In this document: positions 24,886 to 33,122 of the stretch, in pieces | How the letters are laid out: every line of letters begins with the position of its first letter | Numbering within the stretch: the stretch's first letter is position 1 | NCBI RefSeq assembly: GCF_025517535.1 | Contig: NZ_JAOPKC010000001.1 | Location: 1 to 64,000 of the forward strand | Reading direction: 5' to 3' | DNA from: Halapricum hydrolyticum | GTDB lineage: Archaea > Halobacteriota > Halobacteria > Halobacteriales > Haloarculaceae | DNA length: 64,000 nucleotides | Position numbers and translations under genes: made by a program | The notes under the pieces: model-generated | Databases searched by the model: none | Seen by the model: the letters and a program-made list of their open reading frames with translations, nothing else | Told to the model about the DNA's origin: nothing

Positions 24886-25629
24886 ATGGACGCCGAAAAA
24901 GACGCGTACGGCCAGGCGATCCTGGACTATTACGAGTACGAGGACGGATTCGAGATCGTCGAACGCGACGACGGATTTGTTGCCCCTTCTGGTGGCCCGG
25001 AGATGTATTTCAGCGAGTACGACGATTGGGGCGAGCACGTGCAGGCGGCCTTCGATCGTCTCCGAGGCCGCGTGCTAGATGTCGGTTGCGGCGCGGGCCG
25101 GCACGCACTGCATGCACAGCGGCAGGGCCACGACGTATCCGGGATCGATGTTTCGCCCGGCGCGGTCGAGGTGAGCCGCGACCGGGGCGTCGAGGACGTC
25201 CGCGAGTGTGACGTCGCCGAGGTCGTCGACGAGTTCGAACCGGACGCCTTCGAGACCGTACTGATGTTGGGCAACAACTTCGGACTGGTCGGGACGGCCG
25301 AGACCGCGCCGGACGTGCTCGGTGGGCTGGCGACGGTCACCTCAGACGAGGCTCGGATCCTCGCCGAAAGTCACGACGTGTACGAAAACGCCGACGACTA
25401 CCACCGGGTTTACCACGAGTACAACCGCGATCGGGGCCGTCTGCCGGGCGCGCTGCGGATCAAGACCCGGTACAAGACCCACGCGACCGACTGGTTCGAC
25501 TACCTGCTGGTCGCTCCCGAGGAAATGGATTCGGTTCTGGCTGACACAGTGTGGGCCCGGGCGGAGACCTACCGGGGCGAGAACGGGCAGTACGTGGCGG
25601 TGCTGGAGAAGGCGCCGCTGCGGCGTTGA
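24886..25629 (+). CDS. Class I SAM-dependent methyltransferase
   Basis: This 247-residue protein has motif I LDVGCGAGRHALHA and the acidic loop GIDVSPGAVEVSR. Motif IV is unusual: VLMLGNNFGLVG. Substrate is not evident. It differs clearly from the methyltransferase encoded at 23724-24419. ATG 24886 begins at MDAEKDAYGQAILDYYEYE. Confidence 0.87.
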   Translation: MDAEKDAYGQAILDYYEYEDGFEIVERDDGFVAPSGGPEMYFSEYDDWGEHVQAAFDRLRGRVLDVGCGAGRHALHAQRQGHDVSGIDVSPGAVEVSRDRGVEDVRECDVAEVVDEFEPDAFETVLMLGNNFGLVGTAETAPDVLGGLATVTSDEARILAESHDVYENADDYHRVYHEYNRDRGRLPGALRIKTRYKTHATDWFDYLLVAPEEMDSVLADTVWARAETYRGENGQYVAVLEKAPLRR

Positions 25630-25659
25630 GCATACGCGCGAGCGGTAGCGAGGTCGCTT

Positions 25660-25714
25660 TGTGCCCTCGAACGTCGAACGGCGAAGTGTGCCCTCGAAAC
25701 GTCGAACGGCGAAG
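25660..25714. repeat. Two near-identical 27/28-bp direct repeats
   Basis: A unit reading TGTGCCCTCGAA(A)CGTCG followed by AACGGCGAAG occurs at 25660-25686 and, with one extra A, at 25687-25714. It lies between the methyltransferase and phoU genes. Confidence 0.8.
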
Positions 25715-25799
25715 CCGTGAGACAGTGAGCGCCGTTTCACCGGACGCGAGGGCTTGCCCCGAGCGACCGGCAGTTTTCCCCAGGTTTTTTGCAAGGAGT

Positions 25800-25831
25800 G
25801 GTTCGAGCGCGCCGGAGGCGCGGCTCGAACC
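25800..25831 (-). terminator. Long GC-rich hairpin downstream of phoU1
   Basis: GGTTCGAGC and GCTCGAACC form perfect outer arms with a further five GC pairs inside and one bulged base, about 14 pairs in all. It lies between convergent genes, just past the phoU stop, and T-rich runs (25773-25790) lie beyond it. A terminator or 3' stabilising hairpin is inferred. Confidence 0.5.
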
Positions 25832-25852
25832 CGACGCAGTAAAAAGTGGTTT

Positions 25853-26533
25853 CTAGTAAATGAGCTCGTCGTCGTTCTCGACCATATACAGGGTCCGGGC
25901 GGCGATGTTGACCGCGTGGTCGCCGATCCGTTCGAGGTCACGGATCGTCAACAGGAGCCGCGACACGTCGGTCATGAGTTGCTCGATGTCCTCGTCGTCG
26001 TTCGGGGTGGCGGCCTCCCGCTCGATCAAATCGCGCATCACCGTGTCGGAGGCGTCGGCACACATCGCGTCGATCTCGTCGTCGCGTTCGGCGATCTCGA
26101 AGCAGGCGTCGACGTCTTCTTCGGCGTAGGCTTCCATCGCGTCTTCGACCATCTCGACGACCGCGTCGCCGATCTCCTGGGCGTCGACTTCCGGGAAGAC
26201 GTCCCGGTCGGCTTCGAGCGTGTACTCGCCGAGGTTCGTCGCCAGATCGGCGATCCGTTCGAGGTCGGTGATGATCTTGAACGACGCGGCGATAAAGCGC
26301 AGGTCGCCCGCGACCGGCTGCTGGAGTGCGAGCAGGTTCACGCAGTCCTGTTCGAGATCGAGATACAGCTGGTTGACCTCGTAGTCGTTGTCGATGACTT
26401 CCTGAGCGAGCCCCTCGTCTTTCTGCTGGAGGGCGTTCTGTCCCATCCGCACGCGCTCGAGGACGACTTCGCTCATGTACAGCACGTCCTCGCGGAGGGC
26501 GTTCAGCTTCTCCTGGTAGGATTCTCGTGGCAT
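25853..26533 (-). CDS. phoU: Phosphate transport regulator PhoU (operon 1)
   Basis: This 226-residue, all-helical protein contains two PhoU three-helix repeats, each with the metal-binding E/D signature (FKIITDLERIADLATNLGE and LLTIRDLERIGDHAVN). PhoU restrains Pst uptake and reports on phosphate status. Last gene of the pst operon at 31449-25853. The gap to pstB1 is 83 bases, longer than the other junctions. Confidence 0.95.
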   Translation of the reverse strand: MPRESYQEKLNALREDVLYMSEVVLERVRMGQNALQQKDEGLAQEVIDNDYEVNQLYLDLEQDCVNLLALQQPVAGDLRFIAASFKIITDLERIADLATNLGEYTLEADRDVFPEVDAQEIGDAVVEMVEDAMEAYAEEDVDACFEIAERDDEIDAMCADASDTVMRDLIEREAATPNDDEDIEQLMTDVSRLLLTIRDLERIGDHAVNIAARTLYMVENDDELIY

Positions 26534-26616
26534 TTGTTCGTATGCTGTGTGATAGGCTGGGCTACGTTAGTTTTACTGTCGAAGCTTGTTGGCCCCGATC
26601 CCTCTTCGAGTGGCGG

Positions 26617-27486
26617 CTACCCGAACTTGCCGGTGATGTAGTCTTCGACGCGCTGGTGTTCGGGGTTCTCGAAGATCTTCTCGGTGTCGTCGAACTCGAC
26701 GAGTTCGCCGCCGGTGAGGAACACGGCGGTCTTGTCGGAGATGCGGGCGGCCTGCTGCATGTTGTGGGTGACGATCACGACGGTGTAGTCCTCGGCGAGG
26801 TCGTCGATCAGATCCTCGATCTTCGAGGTGGCGATCGGGTCCAGCGCACTGGCTGGCTCGTCCATGAGGATGACCTCGGGATCGACCGCGATGGCACGAG
26901 CAATGCAGAGGCGCTGTTGCTGGCCGCCTGAGAGATCCAGCGCGGACTTGTCCAGTTGATCCTTGACTTCGTCCCAGAGGGCGGCTTTCTTCAGCGACTC
27001 CTCGACGACTTGCTGTTCGTCGACGTCCATGTCCTGGACGCGCAGGCCGTAGGCGACGTTGTCAAAGATGCTCTTGGGGAAGGGGTTGGGATGCTGGAAG
27101 ACCATGCCGATCTTCCGGCGCAACGCCACCGGGTCGACGTCCTCGTCGTAGACGTTCTTGCCGCGGAAGAGCAACTCGCCCTCGATCCGGGCGGCGTCGA
27201 CGAGGTCATTCATGCGGTTGATCGAGCGCAGGAACGTGGACTTGCCACAGCCCGAGGGGCCGATCATCGCGGTGACCTGCTTTTCGGGGATTTCGATGTT
27301 GACGTCCTGCAGCGCCTGCACGTCGTCGTAGAACACATCCAGATGGCGAGCCTCAATGACGGTTTCCGTGGACGCTACTGGACCTGCCCCACGGTCGTCG
27401 GCGACCTCGGTAGTTCCGAGCAGTGATTGCTCGGACGCTTCTGTGCTCGTCTCGTCGGTTACTTCGGTTCCGGTTTCAGATGCCAT
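26617..27486 (-). CDS. pstB: Phosphate ABC transporter ATPase PstB (operon 1)
   Basis: This 289-residue protein has Walker A GPSGCGKST, the signature LSGGQQQRLCIARA, Walker B VILMDEPASALDP and an H-loop in IVTHNMQQAARI. It energises phosphate import through PstCA. The first 60 residues are acidic, low complexity and differ from the second PstB. From DDVQALQ onward the two proteins are identical, because 713 bases of DNA match (26619-27331). Confidence 0.97.
   Translation of the reverse strand: MASETGTEVTDETSTEASEQSLLGTTEVADDRGAGPVASTETVIEARHLDVFYDDVQALQDVNIEIPEKQVTAMIGPSGCGKSTFLRSINRMNDLVDAARIEGELLFRGKNVYDEDVDPVALRRKIGMVFQHPNPFPKSIFDNVAYGLRVQDMDVDEQQVVEESLKKAALWDEVKDQLDKSALDLSGGQQQRLCIARAIAVDPEVILMDEPASALDPIATSKIEDLIDDLAEDYTVVIVTHNMQQAARISDKTAVFLTGGELVEFDDTEKIFENPEHQRVEDYITGKFG
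26619..27331. repeat. 713-bp block shared with second pstB (copy 1)
   Basis: This block matches 32246-32958 base for base on reading, at a constant offset of 5627. It starts inside the stop codon and ends upstream of the Walker A region, where the two genes diverge abruptly. Confidence 0.9.
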
Positions 27487-27546
27487 AGGTCTGTGTGATG
27501 GGGTCGTTAGCGAGCGATGCGGCGGTGGAACGGTGTTGTGTTATTG

Positions 27547-29493
27547 TCATTGTTCTCGCTGATACCTGTTCCGGATGACGATCGCAGTGGCGTTCAAACT
27601 GAGCAGTGCGATTAGCAACGTCATCGAACCGGCGGCGGCGACGTTCTCGCGGAAGAGTTCTTTGGCGTCTAGCGCCCAGCTGAACACCTGCAGCGGCATC
27701 GCCGTTCCCTGGTCGAGCAGCGAATCGGGGACGCCGCCGATGGCAGCCAGCCCGACCATGATCAACGGTGCGGTCTCGCCGATCGCACGCCCCAGCGCGA
27801 GGATCGTCCCCGTGAGGATCCCCGGGAGCGCGCGCGGGAGCACGACGTTTCTGATCGTCTGCCAGCGCGTCGCGCCCATCCCGTAAGACGCCTGGCGCAA
27901 CGAGTCCGGCACGGCCTTGATCGCCTCCTGTGCGGAGATGATCACGATCGGCAGGATCAACAGTGCCAGCGTGAATCCGCCGGCGACGACCGCGCCCAGC
28001 CGCAATCCGCCGTAGCGGATGAATACACCGACACCGAGCAGCCCGTAGACGACAGAGGGGACGCCCGCGAGATTCGAGATGTTGATCTCGAGGAAGCGCT
28101 TGAGTCGGCTCTCGCCGGCGTACTCTTCGAGGTAGATCGCCGCGCCGACGCCGACCGGGAACGAAACGAACGTCACGATCACCATCAGATACAGCGAGCC
28201 GATGAGTGCAGGGTGGATTCCAGCCAGCCCTGGCTCGTAGTGTGAGCCGTTCGTCAGGAAGTCCACGGTGAGCCAGGTATCGGGGCCACTGATGCCGAGT
28301 CGCCGTCCGAGCACCACTCCAGCCAGCAGACCGCCGCCCAGGATGACAGGGACGGCAACGCCGGACGTTCCCGACCGGTCCCGGTCAGAGAGCCACCACC
28401 CGTACGTACCGATCGCACCCGCGGTTGTGAGCCCGAAGACCAACTCGACCGCCGGGACCAGCAGGACGAACCGTTCGTGCATCTGCAGAGCAATCACGAG
28501 ACCGAGGGCGAAGACCACCGGAAGCGCGAGGCCGCGACCGCCCTCGCTCCGCGTTCGAAACACGTCGAGCACATATGCGAGTGCCGGGAGCACGACCGTG
28601 ACGCCGTATAGGGCCGGGACGACCCCGGAGACGATAACGTACTCGCGGTGGAACCAGAACCCGGCGAGGGCGCCTGCGAGGAGGACAAACGGGGCAAACA
28701 GACCGAGCAAGCCGGGTACCCGGCGCCGTACGGCTATCGCCCCGTAGACGCCCGTGCCGAGCACAGCACCGAGTGCGTAGACGCCGACGGCCGTCGACTC
28801 GCCCGGGATGCCGAGCGATGACTCGACTGTCATCCCGAGGACTATCGACGCGACTTCGAGACCCAGCGCGGCGATCCCCGTACCTGTGATCGCGGCGGCG
28901 GTCGCGCGGACACCGAGCGATCCGACAGCCGGGTTCCGGAGGAAAAACAGCGCCAGCAGCGCCGACGGGATTCCGACCGTGATAGCGTAGACGAGTGTGG
29001 CCTGCGTCCCGAGGAAAAACGAGACGATCGAGGCGATGCCGCCACCGCTGACGATGATACCGACGAACTGGAGGCCGACGGAGAGTTCACGACGGTGGGT
29101 CAGCAGGTACGCGAGGTACGCCCCCGTCGGAAACACGGACGCGACGACGACCAGCAGCGCGAGCTGGCCGCCGAGCCAGAGCACGAGGACCGTGGTCAGG
29201 GCGAGCGTCCCGAGCGCGAGGCCGACCGCACGGATTGCGACACGACCGACCGTCCGGTTCGACCAGCAGTAACTCCCGACGAGCAGTGCGGGGATACCGA
29301 ACGTTCCCAGAAGCAGGACGTACCACTCGCGCTCGGCCGTGAACGGCTGGAACGCGTCCAGCGCCGTGTAGACCAGCAACACGAACAGTGCCAGAACGCC
29401 GACGAGGGCCGCAGCCCTGGTGATGTTCTCGAACACGACGCCTCGAATCCGGTTCACACGACCGAAGGTCGTCGACTCACTCTGTGTAGCCAT
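27547..29493 (-). CDS. pstA: Phosphate ABC permease PstA with long membrane extension (operon 1)
   Basis: This is a 648-residue permease, about twice the usual PstA length. The PstA core begins near residue 430 (FPVGVGAAIYLEEYA) and includes the EAA loop GMGATRWQTIRNVVLPRAL that docks on PstB. The first 430 residues are mostly hydrophobic, with about ten predicted helices and no motif I know. Its start overlaps the pstC stop as TAATG. It forms the inner-membrane channel with PstC. Confidence 0.93.
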   Translation of the reverse strand: MATQSESTTFGRVNRIRGVVFENITRAAALVGVLALFVLLVYTALDAFQPFTAEREWYVLLLGTFGIPALLVGSYCWSNRTVGRVAIRAVGLALGTLALTTVLVLWLGGQLALLVVVASVFPTGAYLAYLLTHRRELSVGLQFVGIIVSGGGIASIVSFFLGTQATLVYAITVGIPSALLALFFLRNPAVGSLGVRATAAAITGTGIAALGLEVASIVLGMTVESSLGIPGESTAVGVYALGAVLGTGVYGAIAVRRRVPGLLGLFAPFVLLAGALAGFWFHREYVIVSGVVPALYGVTVVLPALAYVLDVFRTRSEGGRGLALPVVFALGLVIALQMHERFVLLVPAVELVFGLTTAGAIGTYGWWLSDRDRSGTSGVAVPVILGGGLLAGVVLGRRLGISGPDTWLTVDFLTNGSHYEPGLAGIHPALIGSLYLMVIVTFVSFPVGVGAAIYLEEYAGESRLKRFLEINISNLAGVPSVVYGLLGVGVFIRYGGLRLGAVVAGGFTLALLILPIVIISAQEAIKAVPDSLRQASYGMGATRWQTIRNVVLPRALPGILTGTILALGRAIGETAPLIMVGLAAIGGVPDSLLDQGTAMPLQVFSWALDAKELFRENVAAAGSMTLLIALLSLNATAIVIRNRYQREQ

Positions 29494-30431
29494 TATTCGT
29501 ATTCCTCCCGGTAGCGTTCGGCGACGAGATTGCTCACGACGTTCATCACGAACGTGATCGCGAACAGCGTGAGTCCGATCGCGAAGAGGCTCTTGTAGGT
29601 GAGCGATCCGGGATCGACGTCACTCTTCCCGATGTTGATCATCGCGGCCGTCATCGGTTCGACGCTGTTGAGAAACGCGCTGAAGGGATCGAGTGGATCG
29701 ATCAGCCGCGCGTTCGACCCGGCCGCGATCGTCACGATCATGGTCTCACCGATGGCTCGCGACAGTGCTAGAATGAACGACGAGAAGATGCCCGAGATCG
29801 CTGCCGGGACGACGACGGTCGTCGAGACTTCGAATTTCGTCGCGCCGAGTCCGTAACTCGCCTGCCGGAGCGAATCGGGGACGGCACTCATGGCGTCCTC
29901 GCTGATCGAGGAGACCATCGGGATGATCATGATCCCGACGACGAGCGACGCCGAGAGCGCGTTGAACGTGCTGATCGACGGGAAGATCGTCCCCAGAGCC
30001 GGCGTGACGTACACCAGCGCGAAAAAGCCGTAGACGACAGTCGGGACGCCGGCCAGAATCTCCAGCGTCGGCTTGAGAATCGACCGCGTGCGATCGCTGG
30101 CGTACTCGCTGAGATAAATCGCCGTCAGGACGCCGATCGGGAGCGCGACGACGGCGGACCCGAACGTGATCAGTAGGGTCGCACTGACCAGCGGCAAGAC
30201 CCCGTAGGACCCCTCGATCTGCGGGCTCCAGTTCGTCCCCAGCAGGAAGTCCTCGATCGGGACCTCCGACCAGAACGTCAGGGCGTCGCTGAATAGCGTC
30301 GCGATGATCGCGACGGTCGTCAGGACCGACAGAATACCGCAGGCGAGGAAGATCGCCCGATACGTCTGCTCTTTGGCCGTTCGCGAGGCGTTCGTCTCGT
30401 CGGTGACGATGTCGCGGGTCTCACTACTCAT
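29493..30431 (-). CDS. pstC: Phosphate ABC permease PstC (operon 1)
   Basis: This 312-residue permease has about six membrane helices, PLVSATLLITFGSAVVALP, the EAA-type loop YGLGATKFEVSTTVVVPAA and an RAIGETM segment. It pairs with PstA. It overlaps the pstS stop by 8 bases and the pstA start by 1, so translation is coupled. Confidence 0.95.
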   Translation of the reverse strand: MSSETRDIVTDETNASRTAKEQTYRAIFLACGILSVLTTVAIIATLFSDALTFWSEVPIEDFLLGTNWSPQIEGSYGVLPLVSATLLITFGSAVVALPIGVLTAIYLSEYASDRTRSILKPTLEILAGVPTVVYGFFALVYVTPALGTIFPSISTFNALSASLVVGIMIIPMVSSISEDAMSAVPDSLRQASYGLGATKFEVSTTVVVPAAISGIFSSFILALSRAIGETMIVTIAAGSNARLIDPLDPFSAFLNSVEPMTAAMINIGKSDVDPGSLTYKSLFAIGLTLFAITFVMNVVSNLVAERYREEYE

Positions 30432-31449
30432 CGCTTGTCACGCTGTCGATCGCGGCCTCCAGACGACCCCGCTGGAAGGCCTGCTGTCGTTCGGTCAGCG
30501 GTACGTATCCGACCGCGTCTGCCACGAGCTCTTCGCTGGTCACGTTTCGGACGTAGAACCGACAGAACTCCGCCACGTGTCGCTGTGCGAGCGCGCCTTT
30601 GGCCACGTAAATGAACAGCGGCCGCGAGAGCGGCGTGTACCGCCCTTCGGCCGCGTTCTCCAGCGTCGGCTCCACGCACTCCGCGTCGGTTTCCGGGTCC
30701 TCGATCGAGACGGCCTTGACGGCCTCACTGTTACCGTTGTAGTGGGCGAACCCGAAGTAGCCCATCGAGTATTTCGATCCCTTGACGCCGGTGACGATCG
30801 TGTTGTCGTCTTCGGTCGCCGAATAGTCGCTCCGATGGGCGTCTTCCTCGCCCATGATCGCTTCAGTGAAGTAATCGAACGTTCCCGACGTCGAGGCTGG
30901 CCCGTACAGTTCGAACTCTTCGTCGGGCCACTCCTCGCGAACGTCGCTCCAGCGGTCGGCTCCGTCTGGACCCCAGATCTGGGCGAGTTCGTCGACGGTC
31001 AGACAGTCCACCCAGTCGGCCTCGTTGTTGACCACGACGGTCAATGCGTCGGTCGCAACCCTGATTTCGAGCGGTTCGATGTCGTTTTCGGCACACTGTT
31101 CGCGTTCACTGTCTTTGATCCCGCGACTGGCGTTGTTGATCACCCGGTCACCGGTACAGAAGTAACTCCCGAATCCGCCACCGGTCCCGGTCGACTGCAC
31201 TGAGATGCGGACGTCGGGGTGCCTGTCGAGAAACTCCACTCGCATCGTCCGGGTGAGCGGGTATACCGTACTCGACCCGGCAATGCCGATTTCCCCCGAC
31301 AGTGGACCGCCGGCGTTGCCATCGCCCGAATCGCCACTGTCGTACTCTGCCCGACTCTTGATGCAGCCTGCCAGACCAGTCGCTCCTGCTCCGGCCGCCC
31401 CAGCGAGAAACGAGCGCCGGGACACTCCACACGCCATCTCGCGTGTCAT
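30424..31449 (-). CDS. pstS: Phosphate-binding lipoprotein PstS (operon 1)
   Basis: This 341-residue protein begins with a Tat lipoprotein signal (SRRSFLAG at 10-17, lipobox cysteine C29), then a Gly/Asp linker. The phosphate-binding core includes IAGSSTVYPLT, STGTGGGF and PASTSGTFDYF, which provide the phosphate oxygen contacts. It is exported folded, lipidated and held at the cell surface, and delivers phosphate to PstCA. Confidence 0.95.
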   Translation of the reverse strand: MTREMACGVSRRSFLAGAAGAGATGLAGCIKSRAEYDSGDSGDGNAGGPLSGEIGIAGSSTVYPLTRTMRVEFLDRHPDVRISVQSTGTGGGFGSYFCTGDRVINNASRGIKDSEREQCAENDIEPLEIRVATDALTVVVNNEADWVDCLTVDELAQIWGPDGADRWSDVREEWPDEEFELYGPASTSGTFDYFTEAIMGEEDAHRSDYSATEDDNTIVTGVKGSKYSMGYFGFAHYNGNSEAVKAVSIEDPETDAECVEPTLENAAEGRYTPLSRPLFIYVAKGALAQRHVAEFCRFYVRNVTSEELVADAVGYVPLTERQQAFQRGRLEAAIDSVTSDE

Positions 31450-31469
31450 TGCCGGTTTGAAACCACGAT

Positions 31470-31480
31470 GTAGATAAGTA
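31470..31480 (-). promoter_or_regulatory. TATA-like box of pst operon 1
   Basis: The minus strand reads TACTTATCTA here, centred about 27 bases before ATG 31449, the spacing of a leaderless haloarchaeal promoter. The 111-base spacer between phoU2 and pstS1 is AT-rich, so operon 1 probably has its own promoter rather than depending on read-through from operon 2. Confidence 0.55.
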
Positions 31481-31560
31481 TTCTACTATTATCAGTATGT
31501 GGTCTATATAGGAGTATATATTGTGGGGTGGCAGAGACAGCCCGCCGCCAACAGATGGGG

Positions 31561-32247
31561 TCACTGCAACAGCGTGTCGTCGGCTTTGATCGCGTAGTAG
31601 GTCCTGGCTGCGATGTTGGTAGCGTGATCACCGGTCCGTTCGAGATCACGCACGAGCACGAGCACCTGCTGGACGACTGGCGGTTCGACGTTTGCGAACG
31701 GTTCTGTTCTTCTCGGCTCGAGGAGCTGTCGAACGAGCGTCTCCATCGCGTTCTGACAGCGACTGTTGAGGGCCGTATCGCGCTCGACGACGGCCCGGCA
31801 GAGGTCGGCGTCACCGGTTTCGAACGCGTAGAGCGCGTCGGCGACCATCTCGGACGCCAGTTCGCCGATCTCGACAAGCCGGACGGCGGCGAAGGTATCG
31901 CTCGTGACCTCGTGCAGCAGCGGCCCGACGAGCGACGCGAGATTCGCCGCCAAATCGGCGATCCGTTCGAGGTCGGTGAGTATCTTGAACGCGGCGACGA
32001 CCGTCCGGAGGTCGCTCGCGACCGGCTGGTGCAGTGCGAGCAACTCGATGCAGTCGCGTTCGAGGTCGAGATAGCGCTCGTTGACAAGCCTGTCGCCGTC
32101 GACGACCGTCCGGGCGAGTTCCGGATCGAGCGTGTCCAGTGCAGACAGCGCCCGCCGGAGCTGGTCGCGAACGAGATCGCCGAACGCGACGACGTCGTTC
32201 CGCAGTGCGGCCGGTTCCTCGGAGAGCGACGATGCGGGCATCCTCAC
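31561..32247 (-). CDS. phoU: Phosphate transport regulator PhoU (operon 2)
   Basis: This 228-residue, two-repeat PhoU has AAFKILTDLERIADLAANL and VRDLERTGDHATNIAA. It is only moderately like the first PhoU. GTG 32247 overlaps the pstB2 stop as GTGA; ATG 32241 is an alternative. It closes operon 2. Confidence 0.93.
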   Translation of the reverse strand: MRMPASSLSEEPAALRNDVVAFGDLVRDQLRRALSALDTLDPELARTVVDGDRLVNERYLDLERDCIELLALHQPVASDLRTVVAAFKILTDLERIADLAANLASLVGPLLHEVTSDTFAAVRLVEIGELASEMVADALYAFETGDADLCRAVVERDTALNSRCQNAMETLVRQLLEPRRTEPFANVEPPVVQQVLVLVRDLERTGDHATNIAARTYYAIKADDTLLQ

Positions 32248-33122
32248 CCGAACTTGCCGGTGATGTAGTCTTCGACGCGCTGGTGTTCGGGGTTCTCGAA
32301 GATCTTCTCGGTGTCGTCGAACTCGACGAGTTCGCCGCCGGTGAGGAACACGGCGGTCTTGTCGGAGATGCGGGCGGCCTGCTGCATGTTGTGGGTGACG
32401 ATCACGACGGTGTAGTCCTCGGCGAGGTCGTCGATCAGATCCTCGATCTTCGAGGTGGCGATCGGGTCCAGCGCACTGGCTGGCTCGTCCATGAGGATGA
32501 CCTCGGGATCGACCGCGATGGCACGAGCAATGCAGAGGCGCTGTTGCTGGCCGCCTGAGAGATCCAGCGCGGACTTGTCCAGTTGATCCTTGACTTCGTC
32601 CCAGAGGGCGGCTTTCTTCAGCGACTCCTCGACGACTTGCTGTTCGTCGACGTCCATGTCCTGGACGCGCAGGCCGTAGGCGACGTTGTCAAAGATGCTC
32701 TTGGGGAAGGGGTTGGGATGCTGGAAGACCATGCCGATCTTCCGGCGCAACGCCACCGGGTCGACGTCCTCGTCGTAGACGTTCTTGCCGCGGAAGAGCA
32801 ACTCGCCCTCGATCCGGGCGGCGTCGACGAGGTCATTCATGCGGTTGATCGAGCGCAGGAACGTGGACTTGCCACAGCCCGAGGGGCCGATCATCGCGGT
32901 GACCTGCTTTTCGGGGATTTCGATGTTGACGTCCTGCAGCGCCTGCACGTCGTCGTAGTAGACGTCGAAGCTCTGAGCTCTGAGGATCGTCCGGCCGGTC
33001 GACGTCGCGTTCTTGCCCGGGACTTCGATCGCGGAGTCGACCAGGGGCTCGCTGGTCGGATCCGCACTGTTCTCGCCGCTCGATACCGTCTCGTCCTGGT
33101 TTGTGAGTCGTTCCTGGCTCAT
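32244..33122 (-). CDS. pstB: Phosphate ABC transporter ATPase PstB (operon 2)
   Basis: This is a 292-residue PstB with all ABC motifs (GPSGCGKST, LSGGQQQR, MDEPASALDP). The start is ATG 33122, which overlaps the pstA2 stop as ATGA. The N-terminal 60 residues are unrelated to those of the first PstB. The remainder is identical to it at protein and DNA level over 32246-32958. Confidence 0.97.
   Translation of the reverse strand: MSQERLTNQDETVSSGENSADPTSEPLVDSAIEVPGKNATSTGRTILRAQSFDVYYDDVQALQDVNIEIPEKQVTAMIGPSGCGKSTFLRSINRMNDLVDAARIEGELLFRGKNVYDEDVDPVALRRKIGMVFQHPNPFPKSIFDNVAYGLRVQDMDVDEQQVVEESLKKAALWDEVKDQLDKSALDLSGGQQQRLCIARAIAVDPEVILMDEPASALDPIATSKIEDLIDDLAEDYTVVIVTHNMQQAARISDKTAVFLTGGELVEFDDTEKIFENPEHQRVEDYITGKFG
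32246..32958. repeat. 713-bp block shared with first pstB (copy 2)
   Basis: This is the partner of 26619-27331. Flanking pstA and phoU sequences are clearly diverged, so the identity is confined to the ATPase core. That pattern points to gene conversion rather than a recent operon duplication. Confidence 0.9.
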
